64,000 nt of DNA from contig JADJCM010000003.1 of the NCBI GenBank assembly GCA_016703225.1, positions 558,001 through 622,000 of the forward strand. Reading direction: 5' to 3'. Source of the stretch: Lysobacterales bacterium. GTDB lineage: Bacteria; Pseudomonadota; Gammaproteobacteria; Xanthomonadales; Ahniellaceae. The notes beneath the pieces were generated by a model. That model saw only the letters and a program-made list of their open reading frames with translations, was not told the origin of the DNA and ran no database searches. A program made the position numbers and the translations under genes. Within the stretch, counting starts at the first letter, position 1; each line of letters begins with the position of its first letter. This document shows, piece by piece, positions 52,013 to 60,435 of this stretch.

Positions 52013-52046
52013 CCGTTCGTGGTGAGCCTGTCGAACCGTGAACGGC
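52013..52046. repeat. Palindromic REP-like repeat, copy 3 (opposite orientation)
   Basis: GCCGTTCGTGGTGAGCCTGTCGAACCGTGAACGGC, in the reverse orientation to copies 1 and 2. Its end is 5 bases before the guaA ATG, so the hairpin could mask or space the ribosome-binding site; no strong SD is visible. Confidence 0.7.
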
Positions 52047-52051
52047 CTGCC

Positions 52052-53793
52052 ATGACCGACATCCACCAGCACAAGATCCTGATCCTCGACTTCGGCGCGC
52101 AGTACACGCAGCTGATCGCGCGCCGCGTGCGCGAGATCGGGGTCTACTGCGAGATCTGGGCCTGGGACCGCGCCGCGGGGCGCATCAGTGAGTTCAAGCC
52201 GACCGGCATCATCCTGAGCGGCGGTCCGGAGTCGGTGACCGAAGCGAATTCGCCGCGTGCGCCGGAGGAAGTGTTCACGCTCGGCGTGCCGGTGCTCGGT
52301 ATCTGTTACGGCATGCAGACCATGGCCGAGCAACTCGGCGGCAAGGTCGAGAGCGGCCACAACCGCGAGTTCGGCCTGGCGCGACTCGGCATTGCCGTCG
52401 CGAATCCGCTGCTGCAGGCCGAAGGCGATGCGTTCACGGCGTGGATGTCGCATGGCGACCGCGTCGTGCGCATCCCCGACGGTTTCTCCACCCTCGGCGC
52501 CACCGACGACCTGCCGATCGCGGCGATGATGGACGCCAGGCGCCGCTACTACGCGGTGCAGTTCCATCCGGAAGTGACGCATACCCAGTTCGGCAGCGAA
52601 TTGCTGCGCCGTTTCGTCGTCGATCTGTGCGGCTGCGAGACGCGCTGGACCAGCGCCAACATCATCGAGGATGCAATCGCGCGCGTGCGCACCCAGGTCG
52701 GCAGCCAGAAGGTGTTGCTCGGCCTGTCCGGCGGCGTCGATTCTTCGGTGGTCGCAGCCCTGCTCGAACGCGCCATCGGTGATCAACTGGTCTGCGTGTT
52801 CGTCGACACCGGCCTGTTGCGCTTCCGCGAAGGCGACCAGGTGATGGAGACGATGGCGCAGCACATGGGCGTGCACGTGATCCGCGTGAACGCCGCCGAC
52901 CGCTACTTCAGTGAATTGAAGGGCGTCGGCGATCCGGAAGCCAAGCGCAAGATCATCGGCCGCCTGTTCGTCGAGATCTTCGAGGAAGAATCGGCGAAGC
53001 TCCAGGACGCGCCTTCCTCGCACAGGGCACGATCTACCCGGACGTGATCGAGTCGGCCGGCTCCGCGACCGGCAAGGCACACGTGATCAAGTCGCACCAC
53101 AATGTCGGTGGCCTGCCCGAGCGCATGAACCTGAAACTCGTCGAGCCGCTGCGCGAACTGTTCAAGGACGAGGTGCGCCGCATCGGCGTCGAGCTCGGAC
53201 TGCCGCGAGAGATGGTCTATCGCCATCCGTTCCCGGGCCCAGGGCTTGGCGTGCGCATCCTCGGCGAAGTCACCCGCGAAGCCGCCGACACGCTGGCGCG
53301 CGCGGACGCGATCTTCATCGAGGAACTGCGCAAGCACGGCTGGTACGACCGCGTCAGCCAGGCCTTCGCGGTGTGGCTGCCGGTGCGCTCGGTCGGTGTC
53401 GTCGGTGACGCCCGCGCCTACGAACCGGTGGTCGCCTTGCGCGCCGTCGAAACCATCGACTTCATGACCGCGCACTGGGCGCACCTGCCCTACGACCTGC
53501 TCGACCACGTCGCCCGCCGCATCGTCAACGAAGTCCGCGGCATCTCGCGCGTGGTCTACGACATCTCCGGCAAGCCGCCGGCGACGATCGAGTGGGGGGG
53601 GCCGCGGGCTTGGAAGGGATCTCGGCGGATCGACATGCCCGGACTGGTCGCCCGGGCTTGTCGAAGGGCACTTGCCAAGATCACCCGACCCCGTTCGCCC
53701 GAGCTTGTCAGGCGCCGGACAAGTGCGATTTCGCGCGATTTCCACTCGAGGGCGTTGCCGACGGAACGAGTAATGCCGCAGATTTCGCCCTGA
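52052..53793 (+). CDS. guaA: GMP synthase (glutamine-hydrolysing), frame-broken and with its normal stop lost
   Basis: GuaA aminates XMP to GMP. From ATG 52052 the glutaminase domain has the nucleophile Cys85 in GICYGMQ and the HPEV histidine; the ATP-pyrophosphatase domain has LGLSGGVDSSVV. At about 53005-53015 (CAGGACGCGCCTTCCTCG) one base is missing, and the remainder (AQGTIYPDVIESAGS ... HPFPGPGLG) is in the next frame. The expected ending PPATIEWE-stop is reached as PPATIEW at 53595, where a run of eight G (53594-53601) replaces the last codon and stop. The frame then runs open, without homology, to 53793. Corrected length to the Trp is about 515 residues. Confidence 0.88.
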
Positions 53794-54119
53794 GCTTGCA
53801 GGGCGTTGCGACAGACCACCATTCTCCGGCCTTCCACGCCTCTTCCTGGGGCTCCCGGCCAGCGAACTTCGCCGCGTGTCACGGCATCGCGTCTGTTAGC
53901 GGGCTTTTCACGCGCCAAAGGCGCGGCGCACGAGGATCAGGATGGCGGCGGGAAAAGGGCGCCCCGCGATTTGTTTGTTGCCGGCGCTCGCAGGCCGTCG
54001 CAGCGATGTCAGCGCCTCACAACCCAGGGCGAAACGGAGCGCCCTTCGGCAAGCTGGATGCAGCAAGCGCCTGCGCAAGTCAGGCCGAACGGGGGGGGGC
54101 GAAACCGAGCCGACGAGGC
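53602..54119. other. Unassigned interval between guaA and tadA, bounded by poly-G tracts
   Basis: About 520 bases with no recognisable gene. Left border is G8 at 53594-53601, where guaA loses its stop. Right border is G14 at 54120-54133, where tadA loses its start; a further G9 lies at 54091-54099. Inside are degenerate pieces of the guaB-guaA repeat (GGGCTTGTCGAAGGGC near 53655, TTCGCCCGAGCTTGTCAGG near 53695, TTCGCCCTGAGCTTGCAGGG near 53784). Open frames on both strands look like GC-rich shadows. Confidence 0.55.
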
Positions 54120-54135
54120 GGGGGGGGGGGGGGAT

Positions 54136-54540
54136 GGCGAAGTGCCGGTCGGGGCGGTGATCGTCGATGCCGAGGGGCAGTTGCTGGCGGAGGGGTCGAA
54201 CCGCGTGATCAGCGATGCTGATCCGAGTGCCCATGCCGAGATCGTCGCGTTGCGTGCGGCCGGACGCAGGCTGGGCAATTACCGGCTGCCGGGCACGACG
54301 CTGTACGTGACGCTCGAGCCGTGCGCGATGTGCGCGATGGCAATGGTGCACGCGCGCGTTGCACGGGTCGTGTTCGCAGCGCGCGACCCCAAGACTGGCG
54401 CGGCCGGCAGCGTGTTCGACCTGCTCACCGCACCGCAGCACAACCACCGCATCGAGGTGAGTGAGTGCGTGCTGGCCGAGGAGGCGGGGCGCCTGCTCAG
54501 CAACTATTTCCGTCGCAAACGCGGCAAAGCTGCGCTCTAA
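54136..54540 (+). CDS. tadA: tRNA-specific adenosine deaminase TadA, 5' end missing or corrupted
   Basis: TadA deaminates A34 of tRNA-Arg(ACG) to inosine. Homology begins abruptly at GEVPVGAVIVDAEG just after a 14-G tract. The zinc and catalytic motifs HAEI (His and the proton-shuttling Glu) and PCAMC (two Cys) are intact, as are the C-terminal GSVFDLLTAPQHNHR and SNYFRRKRG. The usual first about 20-25 residues (an alpha helix of the MRLALELA type) are absent. The open frame continues upstream for over 100 codons, but that part is low-complexity Gly/Arg/Pro and unlike TadA. The true start is therefore unknown. Confidence 0.88.
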   Translation, partial: GEVPVGAVIVDAEGQLLAEGSNRVISDADPSAHAEIVALRAAGRRLGNYRLPGTTLYVTLEPCAMCAMAMVHARVARVVFAARDPKTGAAGSVFDLLTAPQHNHRIEVSECVLAEEAGRLLSNYFRRKRGKAAL

Positions 54541-54568
54541 TCCGCGTCCATCCACCGCGAACACCGGC

Positions 54569-55129
54569 ATGGCCTCTGCGAACGACAACCATCTGATCTG
54601 GATCGACCTGGAAATGACCGGGCTGAACCCGGATAGCGACTCGATCCTCGAAATTGCGACGATCGTCACCGACGTTGAACTCAACGTGATCGCCGAAGGC
54701 CCCGAATACGCAATCGCGCATCCGCTCTCGCGGCTGCAGGCGATGGACGAGTGGAACCACAACACCCACCAGAAGACCGGGCTATGGCAGCGCGTTCTTG
54801 ACTCGACCATCCGCATGGCCGAGGCCGAGGCGGATACGATCCGCTTCCTCGAGTCCTGGGTCACGCGCGGCAAGTCGCCGATCTGCGGCAACTCGATATG
54901 TCAGGACCGCCGCTTCCTGGCGCGCTGCATGCCGGAGCTGGAGCACTACTTCCACTACCGCAACCTCGATGTGTCCACGCTCAAGGAACTGGTGCGACGC
55001 TGGAACCCGGTCCTGCTCGAGGGCTTCAGTAAGCAGGGTACGCACACCGCATTGAGCGACATCCGTGAATCCGTTGCCGAGTTGCGCTACTACCGCCAGT
55101 TCATGGGCAAGCTCGGTGGAGCCACCTAG
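54569..55129 (+). CDS. orn: Oligoribonuclease
   Basis: Orn degrades 2-5-nucleotide RNAs, including pGpG from c-di-GMP breakdown, and finishes mRNA decay. The 186-residue protein starts at ATG 54569. DEDDh exonuclease motifs are present: Asp13 and Glu15 in WIDLEMTGL, the middle Asp in GNSICQDRRF, and His plus Asp in HTALSDIRES. The stop overlaps the end of the convergent GNAT gene by 4 bases. A c-di-GMP enzyme gene lies close by on the other strand. Confidence 0.96.
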   Translation: MASANDNHLIWIDLEMTGLNPDSDSILEIATIVTDVELNVIAEGPEYAIAHPLSRLQAMDEWNHNTHQKTGLWQRVLDSTIRMAEAEADTIRFLESWVTRGKSPICGNSICQDRRFLARCMPELEHYFHYRNLDVSTLKELVRRWNPVLLEGFSKQGTHTALSDIRESVAELRYYRQFMGKLGGAT

Positions 55130-55608
55130 ATCTCGCGCACGAAGAAGCTGTCGCAGCTGAAGTGCCCGGTGCGGCCGAGGGCTTCGCGGATTGCGGTGAA
55201 ACCGGACATGCGGTAGAGCTTCTTGGCGGCGTCCATGCCGGTCAGCGTTTCCAGGTAGACGCGGTGGTAGCCGAGTTCCTTGGCCTTGGCCAGGCAGGTC
55301 TGCATCAGCGCGTTGCCGGCGCCGAGTCCGCGCAGTTCGGGCAGGAAGTACATCTTGCGCAGTTCGCAGGTGTCGGCATCACCGCCGACCAGCGGCGCGA
55401 TGCCGCCGCCACCCATGACCACGCCATCCTTCTCGACCACGAAATACGCGGCCCGCAGAATGGCATACGCTGCGCACATGTCATCGACCTCGGCGTCGTG
55501 AATGGCGAAGCCGGGGCCGTCGGCTCCGAATTCGGGCATGACTCGGCGAATGATGGAAGCAACCGCGGCATTGTCAGCGGCGGTGATGGGACGGATGACC
55601 TGGCTCAT
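55126..55608 (-). CDS. GNAT-family N-acetyltransferase
   Basis: A 160-residue protein from the ATG at 55608 (a GTG/ATG six codons upstream is possible). It has the GNAT acetyl-CoA core LRKMYFLPELRGLGAGNALM (pyrophosphate-binding R-G-x-G-A/G region at about 90-105), then YHRVYLETLTGMDAAKKLYRMSGF. Substrate unknown; the pattern is close to small-molecule or amino-acid acetyltransferases of the PhnO/ArgA-like GNATs. Confidence 0.8.
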   Translation of the reverse strand: MSQVIRPITAADNAAVASIIRRVMPEFGADGPGFAIHDAEVDDMCAAYAILRAAYFVVEKDGVVMGGGGIAPLVGGDADTCELRKMYFLPELRGLGAGNALMQTCLAKAKELGYHRVYLETLTGMDAAKKLYRMSGFTAIREALGRTGHFSCDSFFVREI

Positions 55609-55649
55609 CGGCGCAATCTGCACCATTGCGGCGGGTTCGGCAACTGTCG

Positions 55650-58265
55650 CTATCCGGCCTGCTGTTCGGCGCAGCCGTGCAGGCGCACGAAATCGGCGAT
55701 CTCGTCCGGCGCAATCGGTCGCGAAAACAGGAATCCTTGCGCCAGCGTCGTGCCCTGGCGCAGCAGGAATTGCCGCTGCGTCTCCATCTCGACACCCTCG
55801 GCGATCACGGTCATGCCGAGGCTCTGGGCGATGCGGATGATGGCTTCGCAGATGGCCGTGTCGCTCGGCGTCGCCGGAATGCCTTGCATGAAGTGATGGC
55901 TGATCTTGAGCCCATCGAACGGCAGCTGGCGCAGGTAGTTCAAGGCCGAGTAGCCCTCGCCGAAATCATCGATGACCAGCGAGACGCCGAGCTGCTTGAT
56001 CGCCCTGAAGATCTCCAGGGTGTCCGGCACGTCCTCGACCAGCACGCGCTCGGTCATCTCCAGTTCCAGATGGCAACCTTGCAGGCCGTGGTCATGCAGT
56101 GCTGCGGCGACCACTTCCGGCAGGTTGTCGCTCAGGAACTGGCGATAGGAGACGTTGACCGCGACCCGTGGCACCGTCAGCCCGGCGTCGTGCCAGAGGC
56201 GCAGCTGGCGGCAGGCTTCGCGGATCACCCAGACGCCGATGCGCACGATGTCGCCGGTGTTCTCGGCGTGCGAAATGAACAGGTCTGGCGCGAGTTCGCC
56301 GAGCACGCGGTTGCGCCAGCGAATCAGCGCTTCGGCTGCTGTCACACGACCGCTGCGCAGGTCCACCTGCGGTTGGTAGCGCAGGTAGAACTCCTGGTTG
56401 TCGAGCGCGCGGCGCAACTGGGTCTCGATCAGCAGGCGATCGGTGAGCTTGCGCGCCAGTGCCGGAGAGAACGCCTGCCAGTTGTTGCGACCGCGGCGCT
56501 TGGCATCGAACATCGCGGCATCGGCGTGGTTGATCAGCTGCTGGATGGTGGCGCCGTCCTGCGGGTAATGGGCAACGCCGACCGACGCGGTAATCGAGAA
56601 CTCTTCGCCGCTGTGCGGGAACGGTTCGGCGAAGGCGGTGGTGATACGTACCGCGGTGTCGCGTGCCTGCACCTCGTCGCTGCACGGCGCGATCATGATC
56701 ATGAACTCGTCACCACCGAAGCGCGCCAAGAGCGTGTTCGGGCCCAGCGCGCGGCGCAAGCGCTGGGCGGCGGCGACCAGCAGGCCGTCACCGGCGGCGT
56801 GGCCGAGCAGGTCATTGATCACCTTGAAGCGGTCGAGATCGACATAGAGCAGCGCCGGGCCGCTGCCCGGCTGCGCTTCATCGAGGGCCAAGGCCAGCGC
56901 GCGCATCAGCGCATCGCGGTTGGACAGGCCGGTGAGCGAATCGGTCAACGCCTGGCGCCGCAGCTGTTCTTCCTGGCGCTTGCGCGCGCTCACATCCTGG
57001 GCGGTGCCGATCACGCTTTCGGCAGCGCCGCGCTGCAGCTGCGGCTGCCCGATCACGCGCAGCCAGCGGCGCTGGCCGGAGGCAGTGACGATGCGCAACT
57101 CCAGATCGAAGGCTTCGCTGCTCAGGCGCGCCGCATCCATGGCGGTGCGCAGGCGCTCGCGGTCGCCGGGCACGAACAGCGCATACATCGCCTCGCGCTC
57201 GAGCACACCGTCGCGCGGCAGTTCGAGCAGCCGGTGCAATTCGCGCGAACCGTACATGCGGCGGCGGCGGAAGTCGTAATGCCAGCCGCCGATGCTGGCC
57301 AGCGACTGCACTTCGTCGAACAGCACCGATTCCAGCATCAGTGCGGTGATGTCGCTGAACAGCGTGATCACTTCGAAGGGCGCAGGTACGTCGTCACGGA
57401 ACTGCGGCACCGCGGTCACGGAAAACCAGGAGTACCCCCCCAGCGCCGGGCTGTTGATGCCGATCACGGTCGACTGGATTGCACGACGTTCGCTGATGGC
57501 TCGCAGCGGTGGGAGATCCCGTGGTTTCAGCGCCCTGCCAGCGGCGTCGACGAAGCGCCACTCGGCGATGCTCAGTGCTTCTGCACGCAGTTCCGAGTCC
57601 TGCATGCCGAGCATGCGTTCGGCGGCGGCATTGGCCGAGGTCACACGGCCGTTCTGGTCCTGCACCAGAATGCCCTTGTCGACGGCGTCGAACAGCTTGC
57701 GATAGCGCCGTTCCGAGGCGCGCAACTCGCTTTCCGCCCGCAGTCGGGCGCTGACGTCGCGCACCACTGCGATGATGCGCATCTCCTCGCCGTCGAGGAA
57801 CATGCGCGAATGCACCTCGATCGGGAAGTAGTGGCCGTCGCCGTGACGGTTGCTGGTCTCGACGGTTTCGGTGCGGCCTACCTGGAAGGTCTGGAACACC
57901 TGCTCCATGTAGTTGTCGGGCAGGGTCGGGTTGAGGTCCTGCACGCGCAATCGGCGCAGTTGCTCCAGCGGATAGCCGTAGACGCCCTCGGCAGTGCGGT
58001 TGGCTTCCAGAATGTGGCCGTGGCGATCATGCACGGTCACCGCTTCCGGCACAGCATCGAGCAGGGTGCGATATCGCGATTCCAGCGCCTCTGTCGAACG
58101 CAACAGGGCTTCCAGGCGGTCACGCGCGCGCCGCAAGGGCTGTGCGGCGGGGGCTTCCGGTTCGAGTGCGGCAATGGCGTCGGCGAGACGGGCAACCGCG
58201 TCTTCCCAGAGTTGCCTCGGCGAGGCTGGGCCGGTCGCCAGTGCGCGCGCTGGATCAGGCTTCAT
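55650..58265 (-). CDS. PAS-containing GGDEF-EAL protein (cyclic-di-GMP synthesis/breakdown)
   Basis: 871 residues with no membrane helix visible, so probably cytoplasmic. Three PAS-type sensor domains (about 65-180, 185-310, 315-435) are followed by GGDEF (about 445-605) with an intact FGGDEF active site and EAL (about 615-865) with AEALIRW, NVSYRQF, ELEMTER, DDFGEGYSALNYL and AEGVE. The inhibitory RxxD site before GGDEF is absent (GPNTLLARF). In EAL the conserved LKID reads LKIS, losing an Asp that supports catalysis in characterised phosphodiesterases. The output is therefore probably biased toward synthesis, which is inference. Confidence 0.92.
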   Translation of the reverse strand: MKPDPARALATGPASPRQLWEDAVARLADAIAALEPEAPAAQPLRRARDRLEALLRSTEALESRYRTLLDAVPEAVTVHDRHGHILEANRTAEGVYGYPLEQLRRLRVQDLNPTLPDNYMEQVFQTFQVGRTETVETSNRHGDGHYFPIEVHSRMFLDGEEMRIIAVVRDVSARLRAESELRASERRYRKLFDAVDKGILVQDQNGRVTSANAAAERMLGMQDSELRAEALSIAEWRFVDAAGRALKPRDLPPLRAISERRAIQSTVIGINSPALGGYSWFSVTAVPQFRDDVPAPFEVITLFSDITALMLESVLFDEVQSLASIGGWHYDFRRRRMYGSRELHRLLELPRDGVLEREAMYALFVPGDRERLRTAMDAARLSSEAFDLELRIVTASGQRRWLRVIGQPQLQRGAAESVIGTAQDVSARKRQEEQLRRQALTDSLTGLSNRDALMRALALALDEAQPGSGPALLYVDLDRFKVINDLLGHAAGDGLLVAAAQRLRRALGPNTLLARFGGDEFMIMIAPCSDEVQARDTAVRITTAFAEPFPHSGEEFSITASVGVAHYPQDGATIQQLINHADAAMFDAKRRGRNNWQAFSPALARKLTDRLLIETQLRRALDNQEFYLRYQPQVDLRSGRVTAAEALIRWRNRVLGELAPDLFISHAENTGDIVRIGVWVIREACRQLRLWHDAGLTVPRVAVNVSYRQFLSDNLPEVVAAALHDHGLQGCHLELEMTERVLVEDVPDTLEIFRAIKQLGVSLVIDDFGEGYSALNYLRQLPFDGLKISHHFMQGIPATPSDTAICEAIIRIAQSLGMTVIAEGVEMETQRQFLLRQGTTLAQGFLFSRPIAPDEIADFVRLHGCAEQQAG

Positions 58266-58323
58266 GACCGCAACCGGAACTCCATCGAGTACCGAAAACT
58301 GTGATCAAGATAACACTTTCAGA

Positions 58324-60435
58324 TCAGAAAATGCGCGAGCTGCGAGCGAGTTCCGCTTCGACATGGGCGCGTAGCGAGCGCTCGCAGGTCGTGTCGTCGA
58401 CCAGAGCAGGCAGGCCGGCTTCGACACGGGCACGGAACTGTGCGGCGTAGTCGCGATTGGCGATGCGCTGCACCGCGAGTTCGGCCAGAGTCGCAGCCGA
58501 CTCGGCGCAGGCGCCTTCGATCCCCAGCAGGCGCAACATGGTGGCGCACTGGCGGCCGCGCATGAACTCGCCCGGGCAGGTCACGATCGGAAGCTTGGCT
58601 CGCAGGGCATCCAGCGCCGAGTTTCCGCCCGACCAGCCGAGGGTGTCGATCATCAGGTCGCAGGCGGTCAGGGTTTCGAGATATCGCGGGCGCGAAAGCT
58701 CTGGCAGGAAATGCAGGCGACTGGCCGCGGCGGCGCCGACCGACTGGCGCAGACGCTTGCGGAAACGCTGTGCCTCGGCGTTCAGCTCGCCGCCGAAGAA
58801 CAACAGCCGGACCGACGCATCGCGGTCGAGCAACTCGGCGTACACCGGATCGTTGGTTGGCAGGACCTTGAAGATCGACTGCGGCACTACCGCCAGACGG
58901 CCGGCCGGTAGCCCGAGTTCGGCGCGCGTGCGGCCCACTGGCTGCGGCGGCAACGCGAAGCGTGTGCCAAGCCCCGGGAGCGGCAGCAATTGCTCGCGAT
59001 AGACGGCAGCTGCGCCTTCGGGTTCCATGTCGCCACAGGTCAGATAGTGCGAGACGGATGGCAGCCCCGAGGTGACCGGATGGCCCCAGGCCATCCACTG
59101 GCGATGGGCGAGGCCGGCAGCGGCGGCCGCGAACAGGCGTTGATCCATGCCCAGTTCGGGATAGATCGCGAGGTCGAGATCGAGTCGGCGGACAGCGGCG
59201 GCGAAAGCATCCGCGTCCGGCCCGAATCGATGGAAGTGCGGCGCGCGTCGCGCGAATGCGCTGGTTTCATCGTCTTCGCGCGGACCGAGCTGGATCACGT
59301 GCAGATCGACATCGAGCTGTGCCAGGGCGTCGATCCAGCTGCCGAAATATGAGCCGACGGTGCAGTAGTACCAGTTCGCCGAAATGAGTCCGATGCGCGG
59401 ACGCCCAGGCTGCCGGCGCTCGGCCAGGGCCGGGAGATCGGCACCGAGGATGCGCGTGGCGCCATCGAGCCAGTCACCGTAGCGACATTGCAGTGGATGG
59501 TCATTGTGGCCGTGATACGCGAGCAGGAAGGTGGAGGCGGCCAGTTGCGCGATACGCGGCTCGCAGCGTCGCAGACGATCGTGGTCGAATCGTTCGACCA
59601 GCGCCTCCAGTCGCTGTCGAAAGTTCTCGCGCACGGCCGCGATTTCCTCAACGCTGTCGAGTACTTCGGGCAGGGCCAGGGCCTGGGCCAGGGCGACGCG
59701 CAGTTCGGGCGAACGCTCCCCGAGTTGTGGTGGCGGAGCATAGGCGGCGAGGAAGCCAGCGCTATCGACGCGATGGGCGACGAGTTCGCGAATTACCGCT
59801 GCCGCAGCTTCGACGCGCTGTTCGGGCGGTGCTTCCGGCGACGGCAGCAGCGAAGCGGCCAGTGCATGGGCACTGCAACGCGCGGCAATTGCGGCGCCGG
59901 CCGCGCGCAGATCGTCGGGCAGATCCAGTCCGTCGAACAGCGCTCGCGCGTCGTCGGCACGTCCTTCGAGTGCCAGGCAATCGGCGATCGCAAGACGCAG
60001 CGCCGGCTCGTCTGCCTCCGCTGCCAAGGGTTGGTACAGGACCAGGGCCGCTGCGCCGTCGCCGACGCGCCGGTACAGTCCGCCGAGATTGAAACGTGCT
60101 TCGCGATGCCACGGAACCAGGGCCAGCGCGGCGCGCCAGTCGCCTTCTGCGGCGTCGAAGTCATTTCGTTCCAGCGCGCGGTTGGCGCGCCGGTTCAGGC
60201 AAGTCGCCAGGTTGCGACGAATGGCGGCATCATCCGGGCGCAGCGCATGCAATCGTTGCAGTGCAGAGATCAATGCGTCGTTGTCACCAAGTTGCATCGC
60301 GGCGTTGGCCTTGAGCGCCAGCGCTTGGGCGTGGCCCGGATCGCGGGCCAGCACGCGTTCGCTGATCTGCAGCGCGGCGCCGTGGTCGCCTGCACGAAAC
60401 GCGGCATGGGCGCGGACGAGCAGGTCTGCGCTCAT
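58324..60435 (-). CDS. TPR protein with O-GlcNAc-transferase-like (GT41) catalytic domain
   Basis: 703 residues. The N-terminal about 190 residues are tetratricopeptide repeats (VRAHAAFRAGDHGAALQISERVLARDPGH...; GDWRAALALVPWHREARFNLG). A linker follows, then from about residue 350 a GT-B-type domain resembling O-GlcNAc/SPINDLY transferases: RIGLISANWYYCTVGSYF, LDLDLAIYPELGMDQR, SGLPSVSHYLTCGD, and the UDP-sugar region LMIDTLGWSGGNSALDALRAKLPIVTCPG. Bacterial members glycosylate proteins such as flagellins or adhesins, but no such target is nearby. Its start overlaps the stop of HMG-CoA lyase by 4 bases. Confidence 0.85.
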   Translation of the reverse strand: MSADLLVRAHAAFRAGDHGAALQISERVLARDPGHAQALALKANAAMQLGDNDALISALQRLHALRPDDAAIRRNLATCLNRRANRALERNDFDAAEGDWRAALALVPWHREARFNLGGLYRRVGDGAAALVLYQPLAAEADEPALRLAIADCLALEGRADDARALFDGLDLPDDLRAAGAAIAARCSAHALAASLLPSPEAPPEQRVEAAAAVIRELVAHRVDSAGFLAAYAPPPQLGERSPELRVALAQALALPEVLDSVEEIAAVRENFRQRLEALVERFDHDRLRRCEPRIAQLAASTFLLAYHGHNDHPLQCRYGDWLDGATRILGADLPALAERRQPGRPRIGLISANWYYCTVGSYFGSWIDALAQLDVDLHVIQLGPREDDETSAFARRAPHFHRFGPDADAFAAAVRRLDLDLAIYPELGMDQRLFAAAAAGLAHRQWMAWGHPVTSGLPSVSHYLTCGDMEPEGAAAVYREQLLPLPGLGTRFALPPQPVGRTRAELGLPAGRLAVVPQSIFKVLPTNDPVYAELLDRDASVRLLFFGGELNAEAQRFRKRLRQSVGAAAASRLHFLPELSRPRYLETLTACDLMIDTLGWSGGNSALDALRAKLPIVTCPGEFMRGRQCATMLRLLGIEGACAESAATLAELAVQRIANRDYAAQFRARVEAGLPALVDDTTCERSLRAHVEAELARSSRIF

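Noticed and set aside
53556..53918. A 120-codon minus-strand gene in the guaA-tadA interval
   Set aside because: It overlaps the real guaA end, has no recognisable motif and lies in the suspect poly-G-bounded stretch.
53806..54135. A TadA with a 110-residue N-terminal extension
   Set aside because: The extension is low-complexity, spans the poly-G tracts and has no TadA similarity. The genuine N-terminal helix is simply missing.
55626..58304. An 892-codon plus-strand frame opposite the GGDEF-EAL gene
   Set aside because: The minus strand encodes clear PAS, GGDEF and EAL motifs. The plus-strand product has no recognisable domain and biased shadow composition.
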